A stretch of DNA of 64,000 bases from Porodaedalea pini (taxonomy: Eukaryota; Basidiomycota; Agaricomycetes; Hymenochaetales; Hymenochaetaceae). The position numbers and the translations under genes are program-made. Within the stretch, counting starts at the first letter, position 1. The number at the start of each line of letters is the position of its first letter. The notes under the pieces are model-generated. The model was not told the DNA's origin. It saw nothing but the letters and a program-made list of their open reading frames with translations, and searched no databases. Where the stretch lies: contig NBAY01000129.1 of the NCBI GenBank assembly GCA_002794775.1, positions 1 through 64,000 of the forward strand. The letters run 5' to 3'. Shown here piece after piece: positions 10,030 through 22,200 of this stretch.

Positions 10030-13000
10030 GGCGTCCTGACCAACCAAGATCACAGTCGTCTGGTTTGGTGTTGACGAAGAGTGGACGGAGTCGTGAGCGA
10101 GGGATATCAAGTTTGTGTAGGGCACTGGGGTGTTTGAGATAAAACTCAGCGATCACCTCTTTTGTGTTCTCGCCAAAGTCTGTCTCAGGCTGCCAAGTCG
10201 ATTTGTTGTATCCAACCCACTTTACGAGGTACTGTAATTTTCCTCAGTGCAGACATGAGTCTATGACTTCCTCAACCTCGTACTCCTCTTCGTTCTCGAC
10301 GATGTCTGGCGGCGGCGGCGGCGGCTGTTTTTGGCTCTTGAAGGATGGTTCGACGGCCAGTTTCAACAAAGCCTCGTTGAATACGGGGTGGACCTTTTTC
10401 CATCGATTTGGGAGCTTGAGTTTATAAGCGCTTGCTCCCACTTTGTCGATGATGTCAAAGGGGCCATACCACTTGTCAGCAAGTTTCTTCGTCGGTGAGT
10501 CTGTGCTGATATTTCATCCATCGAGGAAGACCTTGTCTCCGGCCTTGTATTCTACCAATGCTCCTGCCATTCAGTTGTGGTAACGCTTCATGTCCTCCAC
10601 CACCTTGACCAGATTGTCCTTTGCAATGCGATGAGTTTCCTTAATGTGCTTCGCAAATTCTTCTGCTGACATGTTGGCAGAGGAGGTTCGTACAGGGTCG
10701 AAACTCATAGGGTGACGTCCTGTGTTTGCGTAGAAAGGGGACATCTTCATTGCTGAGTGTTCGCGATTATTGTAAGCGAACTCTGCAAGGGGGAGCCAGT
10801 CTTTCCAGTCCAATTGCCGATGGTCAATGAAGAGCTGGAGATATTGTTCGAGCTCTTGGTTGACGCATTCCGTTTGACCGTCCATCTGTGGGTGGTACGC
10901 CGTCGATGGGTTGCCTTCAATGCGTAGGAGTTTGTACAGCTCCTTCATCATTGATGCATCAAACTGTGTGCCTCGGTTGTGGATGATCTTTTTTGGTAGG
11001 CCGTGGAGGCGGAAGATGTGGTCGCAGTATAACTGAGCCATGCCTTCTGCTGACAGCTTTGTTGTCGTTGGGATCACATGCATCTGTTTCGAAAACCTGT
11101 CCACAAAGACACAGATGGCATTGTGTCCCTTCGAGTCTGGGAGTTCTCCGATGAGGTCGACCGTGACAATTTCCCAAGGACCTTCGGGGACTGCGTTTGG
11201 ATGTAATGGTCTCAACCTTGACGTTCTCAGAGCCTTCGTCCTTTGACAACGATTACAACCTCGAACGTATGCCCAGACATCCGAGAACATTGATGCCCAC
11301 CAGAAGTCCCAACGAATGAGCTCCACCATCTTTGATGCCCCTGGGTGTCCTGCCAGAACCGAGTCGTGGCACTCCCGCAGTACTGCTTCCTTCATCGTCG
11401 ATGGCATGTATACCTTGCTCTTCATCCACCACAACCCGTCGACCTTCGTCATACCTGTCGGCCTCTCCGACTCACGCTGCGCCCTCTGCGCTTTACCCAC
11501 TCTGTCAAACACCTCATCACGCGACGTTCTGACCATCCCACAATTCAACCACTTTTCCTTGATGAACACGATGCCGTCATTGTCATCCTTGCCCTCATCA
11601 TAGCCCGCTTTGCATGACAGCAGATCCGCCTTGCCCATCGTCTTCCCCGACTTATGTTTAAGGTGGAAGTCGAATTCTTCAAGTTCAGTTTGCCAGCGAG
11701 CTTGGTGATAGCTCAGCTTCTGCGCCGACTTGAAGTAGGTGAGGTTGGCATGATCGGACCAGATCTTGATAGTGTGATGGGCGCCGAGGAGGTACTGCCT
11801 CCACTCCTTGAGTGCCGAAACGATTGTGAGCATCTCCTTATTGTAGATCTCATAGTTTCGTTCCACCGGCAGGAGCACCTCCGACCTGTAGGCAACTACC
11901 CTCCATTTGCCTTCCTGTTTCTGTAGCAACACGCCACCAAGCGCGAAGTTCAATGAGTCCGCTTCAACGTGGAAAGGGCCCTCATTGTTGGCGATGGCCA
12001 GGACTGGAGGTGAGCAGAGACATCGTCTCAGCTCCTCGAACACTTCCTGCTGTTCGGTCTCCCATACCCAGTCCTTCTTGCCTGTCAGCAATGTTAACGG
12101 GTGGACTACCTTGCTGTAGTCCTTGATGAAGTGTTGCAGCCAGTTGCCCATGCCGAGGAACTGCTGTAGTTGTTTAACGTTTCGTGGGACGGGCCAGTCC
12201 GCAATCGCCTCTGTCTTTGCTGGGTCAGCCTTGATCTCACCGTTGCCGATGATGTGTCTGAGGTACTTTACAACCTTGGCGTCAAACTCACACTTTTCGG
12301 GCTTCAGGTACAGGCCATTTTCTCACAGGATCTGAAGGACGTGCCTCGATGTCTCGATATGTTCCTTGAGAGTCTGCAAGAGGATTAGGATATCATCGAG
12401 GTAGACGATGATCAGGTTGTCGTAGATCAGTCCCTTGAAAATGTGGTTTACGAAGGCCTGGAAAGTTGCCGGTGCATTACAGAGGCCAAAGAACATGACT
12501 GTTGGTTCGAAGAGGCCCATATTTGTGTGGAACGCTGCCTTCCATTCGTCACCTTCACGGATCTGGATGTTGTAGTATCCCCAGCGAAGGTCAAGCTTTG
12601 TGATGAACTTCGCTTTCTTGACCTTGTCGACAAGCTCATCAATGAGGGGGAGGGGATATTTGTTCTTGATCGTTCCGTCGTTGAGCTTACGGTAGTCCTG
12701 AATCGGGCATAGTGATTTGTCAGCTTTCTTAATGAAGAAGAAAGGTGATGCCATGGGCGATATGGACCTTTGGATGTGACCAGACTTCAAGTTCTCGTCG
12801 AGGAAGTCCTTGAGCGATTGCTGCTCTGTTGGCGTGAGCGGGTAGATCTTGCAGTCGCTGGGCTTGAAGTCAGGCTTCAAATCGATGACGTGGTCCCATG
12901 GTCGGTGTTCAGGCAACTTCTCGAATCCCTTCTCCGAGAAGACGTCAGTGTAGTCGTTGAGGTATGCAGGCCAGGACACCTTGTCCATTCGCACCTCTCT

Positions 13001-13600
13001 CACCCTCCTCATTTCTTTCACATCCTCCTTCTCGATCGCGCACTCCTCCAGGCAACGGGTGAATTCAATCAAACCCGTCTTCCAGTTGACCTCCGGGTTG
13101 TGACGTCGAAGCCAATTGTAACCAAGGAAGATGTTTGATGACGCCAGTGATGTCACCGCAAGGACAATCCTCTCCCTGTGGTGCCCAATCATAAGCTCGA
13201 CGTCGACATATTCTTCGATCAACCCGGCTTCATTGTGCGTGCCGTCAGCATTGAGCACTGCGAGGGGCCGAATGTATCATTTGGTCTCCAACCCATATCA
13301 CTCGATGAACCTCACATCGATGCATGATCCTGTGCATCCCGAATCCACTAGGGCATGCGCATCCACCTCTCTCGTCTCACCCACTATGCTGTGTCCGACG
13401 TTCAGGAGGAGGTCCAGCTGGCATCTGCCAGTTCCCCTCATGAACAACTTCTCTTCGATGCCTTCTTCGCTCACACCGGTAGGGTTTTCGTAGTTGGAAA
13501 AGTCATCGACACCATTTGCATCTAGATATTGTACAGGTGGTTGACTATATCTTAACAGATCTGAACTTGAAACCCTTGGAATTTCTTGGTCAGTCGCCCC
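10030..13600 (-). pseudogene. Chromovirus A pol, with nonsense codons
   Basis: Same domain order as the intact pol of element D: aspartic protease with VDSGCTGSC (about 13340), reverse transcriptase with VYLDDILIL (about 12400), RNase H, integrase with the H-H-C-C region (GCNRCQRTK, about 11250) and DDE core, and a C-terminal chromodomain (EYEVEEVIDS, about 10260). TGA codons interrupt it in the protease region near 13277, in RT at 12320-12322, in the integrase tail at 10571-10573 and in the chromodomain at 10244-10246. At the last three sites element D has a CGN Arg codon. It cannot make a full polyprotein. Confidence 0.9.
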
Positions 13601-13605
13601 GGTGG

Positions 13606-14694
13606 CTACGCCTGACCACTTGCAAAACCCTGCGAGTCAACGACCTTTTCATCATCACCTTCTTCCTCCACATAGTCCTCCACAGTCGACCTCCGAGTGT
13701 CTACGACTTCCTCGAAGGCCGATTCCTTCATCGTGCCAAGCTCGTCGGCAAGGAGGCGATGCTCACCTGGTGCCATCAGCTCCAGCATGCGCTGGATAAT
13801 CGGTTTTCCTTGCGGGCACTTGTTCTTAAAGTGATCCAGCACACCGCAAATCCAGCACGTGCGTCGGCGTTGTGCCTCGTTCATCGAGACATCCATTGGC
13901 TGGCCTGCACCTCCAAAGGTGACGCCAGTTGTGTCACGCTTGTCAGAGTGTGGTGGCACGAACAGTCGTCGAGCGGGCGGCACCTGCTGCTGCAGAGGGC
14001 GCTGGAGGGGTAGCACACGGCCTCGCTGGATGGCCCAAATCTGCTGTTCACCATGATCGATATCTATGGCCTTTTTCTTCCAGGCATCGTATGTCGTCGG
14101 GACTGGGGTCAACCTTAACACTCCATGGACCACCTCGATGTTCATTGCACGTTTCAGGCGATCACAGATTATGCTGTCGTCCTTCAGGTCTGCCGCCTTG
14201 ATGATCACATCGAGCTTCTGGAAGAACTTGTCAGCTGAGAGGTCCTTCTGAATTTTTTCTTGGAATTCTTTCAGGGCCTTCTCCTTTCTGTTCGGATCAT
14301 CGAACGAGGTGTCCAGTCATTCCTGGAACCTGGTCCAGCTATCTGTGAAACTCACGACCCCACTTGTTGTGAATTCCTGGACATAGTTTTGCACCCACGT
14401 CAACGCGTTGCCACCCTTGAGATAGGAGAGCACGATGTAGATCTTGCTCGATGACAAGGGGTATCTCATCGGGTTTGCCGAGACAAAGAGAAGGACTTCG
14501 CGCTTGAAAAAATTGAGGTAATCATCACCGCCAGCGAATTCGTGTGGCCGGGCGACATCAATGTTGGGGGGCAGGGCATTCCCGGCTTGTGCAGCGGGGA
14601 CATTCGCCACTTGCTGAGTAAAGGCCGCAGCAATTAACGCTGTGAGCTCCCGTTGTTGTTGCTGAGTGAAACCCATAGACGTCGACATTGTCGG
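13606..14694 (-). pseudogene. Chromovirus A gag, one nonsense codon
   Basis: Gag resembling the 359-aa protein of element D, starting at the ATG near 14688 (MSTSMGFTQQQQRELTALI) and ending SQGFASGQA. It has a capsid-type region (ADKFFQKLDVIIK) and a CX2CX4HX4C zinc knuckle (CWICGVLDHFKNKC, about 13850). A TGA at 14317-14319 after RFQE replaces the CGA Arg codon seen in D. The GGGTTTT heptamer at 13624-13630 lies in the gag frame near its end. Confidence 0.85.
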
Positions 14695-15410
14695 TGCTGG
14701 CGTGTGGGATAGGTGTTCGGGAGGTGTTGGTGGTGATGAATCTCTATGGGGTGTACGATAGCCTCCTGGTTCACTGGGAAGGATGACCGATGATGTCAAG
14801 ACGGTAGGGGACGATGGTGCGTGAGGGGTTCAAGGCGCCCACCAAACTCGTTGAGCTTGTTCGTTAGTCGAGTACCAAGCGTGTCTGACGTCGCTCCACC
14901 AGATGTTGTGGGTGACGTGCTCGCTGTCGGTTGCAACGTATGAAGCACGGTCTGGGTCAAACCGTGAGGATGAGGGTAGGGCCCGCTGTTGTTCCTCTGT
15001 GAGATCTATCTTGACTAGACCGGAGGGGGAACAGGGATGGGCTGTGCGTTCGATCCGGGGTTACGCCAATGTTGAATGGGTTCATCAGCGAAGTTGATGA
15101 CAAGACAGTAGGAGCCGAGCGAGATCACAAATGAGATTGCCATTGAGGTTTGTACTCATCTGGTTGCCCACGTCCACGTCAGGTGTGTGCTCCACCAGAG
15201 GCTAATTCGGAGAGCCAGGGTCGGGAAAAGTCAGTTGAAGTGTTTATGTAATACACGAACATCTGAAAATGTCCGGGCAGGGTTGAGGGTTTGTCGTTCA
15301 GGGGGTTTACACATCAAGTCCTTTGAGGGGAGCGCTCCTCTAGACCGAGTGAAGGTGAGTCGGCAGCGACGACATACGCTGGGGATGAGCCTGGGTGGGT
15401 TCTGCTTTTA

Positions 15411-15835
15411 TGTTAGGCAGGAGTCTGGGAGACGACTCGGACTGGGCAGGCCTCGGCTGACTGTCGTCTGGGACGTGCTATACTCAAGTGGGAACTCAGG
15501 ACACGCTGTACTCAGGCTAGGTCGTCGTGGAGGTAAGAGGATTAATACAAGACTAAACTAATACAAGGGGGACGAGTCTCACCTAGGTCGTCGCAGAGGT
15601 AAGAGGAAAAGCAGAACAAGGAGTTCATGCAATTCCTGAGACCTTATATAGCAACGACCATGAGACTATATTACCTAATGTCACATGGGCGGACGGAATG
15701 GAATGAATGATGGTCATGTGAAGGAATCATGGGAAATGATTTGAAAGATGATTAAATATAATGAAAAAGGGCAATTCAAAGAAAGGAAATGGTAAAAGGG
15801 AAAATAAAAGAAAAGGGAAAGTTCGAGTTCTGACA
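15411..15835 (-). repeat. 5' LTR of chromovirus A, with TATA box
   Basis: The LTR carries, on the minus strand, TATATAAGG (15642-15650). The segment GTTCTGCTTTT starts at 15617, 33 nt below it. The complementary 11-mer lies just inside the element at 15399-15409, one base from the LTR edge, and forms the likely self-primer binding site. Confidence 0.9.
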
Positions 15836-18359
15836 AACACCCACTGTGTGATGTTGAGCAGTTCGTATGGTTGTCAAAGGGGTCGGTGATGACGAGAACT
15901 CCAGATCTATCCCTTGGCAAGACTTTCACATGAATCTTGTAATTAGAAAATAATGCCCGTATAGCGGGTGAAAGAATCCACATTCCAGGTCCAGAAAAGT
16001 CTACGAACTCATCAGCGAAGCCTAGATTACAAGTACATGACACATACCAGATAAAGGTACCAATTCAGCCGACTGGGATAATTCATCGGGCGTTAAGGCC
16101 CATTCATCGCCAGTTGATGAAGTCGATGCATGCAGTGGAGTGGAGGGACATGATATAAAGGAGGTCGTACACATGTCCTTAAACCTGTCCATGTACTCAA
16201 GTCTTTCTGCATCTGTCAAGGGATACAAATGATCTAAACAGCAGATCTTGTCGCTACATTCAGTGCCGCAGAATTAGTGGTAAATTGAGTTGATAAGCAC
16301 GCAAGGATGCACATTGAGATCAGGCTTCTAAGGGCAAATGTATCAACAGTGTTTTTTGCACCATAGGACACCTGCGCTGTCTTGTTTGTCCCATCGACAT
16401 TCATAATGTATCTGCAGAATCCCTTGGCAAACTTTGCTTTACCCTCCTGGCCCCGAATAAGCACAAGCTTGCCTATATACGAATTGCGTGCCTCTCATTC
16501 ATATGCATACAGGTCCCTTATCTTGTTCTTCACCGTGTCATCATGTGAACATTCCTTGACTGAGTGCAAAGGCAGTTCGAGCTTAGCAGAGAAGTGATCA
16601 GCTTCACGATTGTGGCGCAATTATAAGATGTACTGTTTGTATTATGCGTTCGAACACACACACTCGCACAACTTCCGATTTGATCTCTAAAACGAACCCT
16701 CTGCGGCCTTTGAACTGTCCATCCTTCAGCATGACACTAGCACCATATGTTAAAGGTCGAATCCGAGCTTTGCATAGAAGTCCACTGTTAGTGACATCCG
16801 TAGTTTTGACCCAACTCGATCTAATCTTCAGCTAGTGTTTTAAAAATGAATCCTATCAAAAAAATAAATCGCAAATAATATAGATAATGCATACTAGATC
16901 CTCGTGTTCACTTAGAAACAATGATATTATTTTTTTTTTGATCGCCACAATGAAACCTGACTTTCCCAAACATGGACCGGCTTTCACAGTGATGTTATCA
17001 CCAATATCAAAGAGTCAACAAATAGCTTTCTGAGATACAGTGACATCCTGCAATACAGGCTCCGAATCCTGAAGATCCTGCACTTTTCCACGAGAAGTCA
17101 AAAACTCAAGCCCAGTGTTGTTGATCTCCTTGTCTGACATCCCAACCAAAATACTGTCTATGTGACAGACATGACTGAGAACAACAGACTTGTCGTTAAG
17201 GGATGTGACCATGCCAGCCATCATCTGGAATGGACCAGAAACTATTACCATGCTATCCCCATGTCAAACGTAGAATTCTACATCTTCAAGATTGCCCAAG
17301 ATCTGTATGAGAGAAAAGAAAAATATTGTGCAAAGTTGGGGAGGCTCGTCATATGGAATGCAAGCTGGGTACAGTAAGAATTCACAAGTTGTCCACATAG
17401 TCCACCTTGAAAAATTTGAAGTGGTTGTTGGAGATGATGTGAAGTTTTTTTTTCCTGCAGAAATTGAGCAGCTAGATGTTCTGCAGTTACAAGAGCACGT
17501 TCCATGTGCTTCGACTGAACTCCTCCCTTTGTATGTATGTGTGGAACGATGGCTAGCTTCAGTGCATCACCCTCCAACACTTCATGCACGATGGCAAGGT
17601 CGCCACGGTATGTTCCTCGATGAATCAACACCCAGTTCCCGACATTGTATTTACTAGAATGCAGTCCGTCCCAACAATTGAATATGGAATTAATGTCAGC
17701 AAATGGAACAAAAGAAAGATAATGATTTGGCAACATAATGCCACGAGCAAGATATGAGTCAAAAATAATCTTTGCATTTGGAGCCCAGAAGTATATTCGG
17801 CCAGGAAGAGCCATCACAGCGAAAGCCAAGCACTGGTCTGAAAGCCAAACCTGAGCAAAAGCAGCCACTATCATTTCCTTCCCGGGCTTTCAAATGAGAT
17901 CAGCATTAGATTGCAAAGCAACAAAGAATATAATACATACAGCAATGCGAAGCATCATTAGGTCGTACTTCAAATCATCGATTCCCATTTCTGGAGGGAA
18001 ACGGCTGGTCCTTGGAATGGATTGAAGAACTGGGTGGCTCTCCTTGGAAAGATTGTATGGGGCAGAACCAGTGCATGCACACTTCCTGAACCTCTCCGCA
18101 ATACCCTCAAGATCTTCCATAGCACCCGAATCCAGCGTAATATGAGACAAAGAAGCATGGTTAGTACTTGCAGGCAGATGAATGTCGTCGTCAATGAAAT
18201 CTAAATCTGTTCAATCATACATTTAGGCTTGGAAACATACAATCGACGGAGATACATACCTTCTTTGTCATCACCAAATAAACTATCTTCATCATTGAAG
18301 ACTTGCACCTCGTTGTCAAGAAACATGGCGACTTGAGCATGAATGGTATCATCCTCCAT
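15836..18359 (-). pseudogene. SPT5-like KOW-repeat gene, decayed and interrupted
   Basis: The start is the ATG at 18359, with TGA two codons upstream. Exon 1 (18260-18359) gives MEDDTIHAQVAMFLDNEVQV, exon 2 (17941-18200) FIDDDIHLPASTNHA, and exon 3 starts at 17886; the introns are 59 and 54 nt. A region resembling the SPT5 NGN domain (PGKEMIVAAFAQVWLSDQC, PGRIYFWAPNAKIIF) precedes a series of KOW motifs: WVLIHRGTYRGDLAIVHEV, VIVSGPFQMMAGMV, IGDNITVKAGPCLGKSGF and SVMLKDGQFKGRRGFV. In-frame TGA codons occur after VEFYV (about 17270) and QKAIC (about 17015). Chromovirus A lies in the 3' part. In origin an SPT5-like transcription elongation factor relative. It is too divergent and broken to be the essential SPT5 gene itself. 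Confidence 0.7.
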
Positions 18360-18778
18360 CTGTCATATTTATTTTCTCAATACACTGCCCCACTTTCTTT
18401 TCATTCAGCACCATACCTTCTCAGAGATTTCTTAGGTAACTTTGTATCTTGCACACAGATTTGCTTCTCTAAGGTAAAACGACTAAACTACACAAGTCCT
18501 ACCTACTACAACTAGCTACGAGTCTGACAGAATGAAGAAGAGCAGAAAAGACGTACGATCTGCTTGACGATCTCGCTTGAGAATGATATGGCGAATGCGT
18601 AGAACTTGTAGATTCTGAGCTCAAAGGTTTTGAAATCTGAAAAAACCAAAACCAAAAGACAAGTCATTTTGTATATAGAAGCAGCTTACCGCTCACTGTG
18701 CCTGCTGTGCATGGCTACGTTGAGCTGTGGAATGAACATAAGTCAGTGCATGCAAGGGCACGATGCTGATGAGGGTGT

Positions 18779-19223
18779 TGTCAGCGACAGACTACGGATA
18801 CGCAAGGGGTAACCGGGTCGCGCAGAACTCAGTCAGAGGAAGAGGAGAGAGGAGAGAGCGGTGAACCAGGGGAGCTGACACAGCGCAGAGGTAGGGGGCA
18901 GCTTCTGGACGTAGCCAGGTAGAATTGACCAGGTCGAAACTAAGGGATAAGTACAGGAGGACTACCTACTTATATACCCTACAGCGGCTGTGCACGGACC
19001 AGGGAATTAGCTACTGCATAAAGATAAGTGAAAGAATGTCGTGGAACTTCGTGGAATAATAGCGTCATAGTATCAGTCAGCAAATAATGACAGTGTGAGA
19101 AAGGGGCGTAATGGATATGGATAAGTCGAAATAGGTGTGATTAGTAATGAGTGGATAAGATATGATAAGATAAGATAAGGGAAAATGATAAGAGAATAAA
19201 ATAATTAAAAAGCATCCATGACA
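18779..19223 (-). repeat. 3' LTR of chromovirus B
   Basis: Direct repeat of 25301-25745. On the coding strand a purine-rich tract (GAAGGGGAGGG, about 19227-19237) overlaps the end of pol just before this LTR and is the likely plus-strand primer. Confidence 0.95.
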
Positions 19224-19235
19224 TGACCCTCCCCT

Positions 19236-22200
19236 TCAAGGCGAGCGTCCCGATCGCCCTTGTTCCCTACCCTGGAACTTACCGGCCCACCACTGTGCCA
19301 CTCCTTTCTGTCTTTCAGGCTCCGTCATCTCAAATACGGGTCGGAACTTTAGCTGTGACATCTCCAGGGTGTTGAGGGCGCGAGGAGCACTGGGAGTCGA
19401 CTTATGAAACTCGTCAATGGCCTTTTGAGAGTTCGTCAAATTCTCAATTGGCTCCCAGGTGCGTTCTTCGTTTGGATACCCTTTCCAATGTACGAGGTAT
19501 TTGAGCTTTCCTCGCACAAGTTTGGAGTCGACAACCTTTTCAACCTCGTATTCCGGCACATCATCAATGATCTCGGGCGGGGGTGGAGGATCTTGCTTTT
19601 GCGACGTATACTGCGGCTCGTGGTATGGGGAGAGGAGCACTTCATTGAAAACCAGATAGACCTTTTTCCATGTACGTGGAAGTTTAAGTCTATATGCTGA
19701 CGTGCCGATTTTCTTTTCAACGATGAAAGGCCCATAGCGTTTGTCTCCCAGCTTCTTCATAGGATGATCTGTCTTTAAGTGAGTTCCTTCGAGCATGACC
19801 TTATCCCCAGGTTTATACTCGATGGATTCTCCCTTCGTCCTGTCATAGAAGCGCTTCATGGTTTCGGCCGCATGCTTTAACGCCGATTCGGTTTCCTCCC
19901 TGATCTTGGCCATCCGGTTGGCAAACTGCTTAGCAGACTCATTGGTCGATTCGCGTCTAGGATTTGTGCCCTTATATGGGTGTCTCCCATGGTTGACAAA
20001 AAAGGGTGACGCTCCTGTCGACATTTGTTCTTTGTCGTTATACACGAATTCTGCTAGCGCAAGCCATTCCGCCCAGTCCGACTGATGGTGGTTAACAAAG
20101 AGACGAAGGTACTGTTCAATCTCTTGGTTTATCCGTTCTGTCTGACCGTCTGTCTGCGGGTGATATGCCGTTGACGGGTCTCCCTCGATGCCCAGTAACC
20201 GGTATAGTTCGTTCATGAATTTGGACTCGAACTGTGATCCTCTGTCATGAATAAACTTGCGCGGTATGCCGTGTAGCCTGAAGACATGATCCCGGTAGAG
20301 TCTCGCCATTCCTTCCGACATTATGCTCACTGAGGTAGGGATCGCATGCACCTGTTTACTGAACCTGTCAACGAAGACACAGATTGCGTTATGCCCATTG
20401 GACTCGGGTAGTTCGCCGATCAGGTCTGCTGTGACGATTTCCCAAGGACCTTTTGGGATCTCGTTCGGGTTCAGAGGATTGTGCGGTTTTGCTCTGTGTG
20501 CCTTGGTACGTTGGCACGCATCACATCCCTCGACATATATTCGAACATCTCATTGGATTCCCGGCCACCAGTAGTTGCGTGTGATCAACTCATGGGTTTT
20601 GTAGCATCCTGGGTGTCCTGCGAGCGTGCTGTCGTGATGGTTTCGAATGATGTCTTCTCGGAGTTTACGGTCTTTCGGCACGTAGATCCTGCCCTTCCAC
20701 ATCAACAACCCTTCTTCCTCATTCCATTCTCGTTCCTTCCGCTCTAACGCCTTCACAACTGTTCTGTCCCTGTTGTTTCGTACCCTTTTAATTCGTTTAA
20801 CGAAGTCTGCATCCAGCGCTTCTAGCAGTGTTTCGTTTACAAATAGGTCCGGCTTGAGCAAAACGATGACAATATTGTCGTTCTCCCCCCTCTCATGATC
20901 CGCTCGTCTCGAGAGGAGGTCAGCCTTAGTCATCAGGGCACCTGGTTTATGGAGCAGTTTGAAGTCATAGTCTGCTAACTCCTGTAGCCATCTCGCTTGT
21001 CGGTGGTTAATCTTCTGGGGTTTTCGGAAATACTGGAGGTTGAGGTGATCCGACCAGATTTCGAAAGTTTGCGTTGCCCCTAGAAGATATTGTCGCCAGT
21101 CATCCAGTGCGCACATGATTGCGAACATCTCTTTGTCGTAGATTTCATAGTTGCGCTCTGCTTGGCTAAGCGCTTGCGATCGGTATGCGATTGGATGCCA
21201 CTTTCCGTCAATGAATTGGGACAGAATGGCGCCGTTAGCGAAATGCGACGAATCGGCCTCCACCCAAAATTGACCGTCATCAGTAGGCACCATGAGTACG
21301 GGTTCTTCACAGAGCTTCTGCTTCAGACGTTCAAAGGCCTCCTGTTGCTCCACCTCCCACTTCCACTCTACATCTCCGGTCAACACTGTCAAGGGCTTCG
21401 CATAATGGCTGAACGCTAGGATGAAGCGGCGGTAATAGTTGCAGAACCCAAGGAAAGACTGTAATTCTTTCTTGTTCTTAGGCGCTGGCCAATCTTTTAC
21501 ACCTGCCACTTTGGCTGGATCCATGCAAATCTGTCCGTTGCCGAGGATATGCCCCAGATAGTTCACGGTCTCTTGAGCGAAGCTGCATTTTTCTGGCTTT
21601 AAGAACAACTTGTTTGCTCGCAACACTTCCAGGACTTGTCGGACAAGTTTGTCATGATGTTCGCGAGTTTGTGTGAAGATCAGAATGTCATCCATGTAGA
21701 CTATGACGTGTCCATCATTGACGAGTTCTCGGAAGATCTCGTTCATGAATCCTTGGAAGGTTGCCGGTGAGTTTGTGAGACCAAAAAACATGACCGTTGG
21801 TTCGAATAGACCGCGGTTTGTCCTGAAGGCAGCTTTATGCTCGTCACCCTCTCGAATCCGAATGTTATTGTAACCCCAATGTATGTCAAGCTTCGTGAAG
21901 AATTTCGCCTGTTTTGTTTTGTCGATGAGCTCTTGGATTAGAGGTAACGGGTATTTGTTCTTAACCGTCATCTCGTTGAGCTGGCGATAATCCTGTACGG
22001 GACGAAGCTTGCCATCCTTCTTTTTTATGAAGAAGAAGGGGGATGCCATCTCAGATTGAGAGTTGCGAATACGGCCAGTTCTCAAGTTTTCAGTGAGGAA
22101 TTCGTCTAGTGCCACCTGTTCGGATGGACTGAGCGGGTAGATTTTACAGTCAGAGAGCTTTGAACCCGGCTTGAGTTCAATAGCATGATCCCAAGGGCGT

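Larger units (their letters stand above)
9585..15835 (-). mobile_element. Ty3/gypsy chromovirus A, full length, decayed
   Basis: A 6251-bp element transcribed on the minus strand. Direct LTRs of 425 bp lie at 9585-10009 and 15411-15835, starting TGTTAG and ending TGACA on the plus strand. It is flanked by the 5-bp duplication AACAC (9580-9584 and 15836-15840). Gag, protease, reverse transcriptase, RNase H, integrase and chromodomain are in standard order but interrupted by nonsense codons. It belongs to the same family as elements C and D, and the comparison shows mainly C-to-T and G-to-A changes at CpG. It sits inside the SPT5-like gene. The two LTRs differ at 14 positions by eye, so it is the oldest of the four elements. 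Confidence 0.95.

Noticed and set aside
9585..15835. Repeat-induced point mutation (RIP) as the cause of decay
   Set aside because: Classical RIP favours CpA. The changes seen are at CpG in both directions and also affect single-copy genes, which fits methylation and deamination better.
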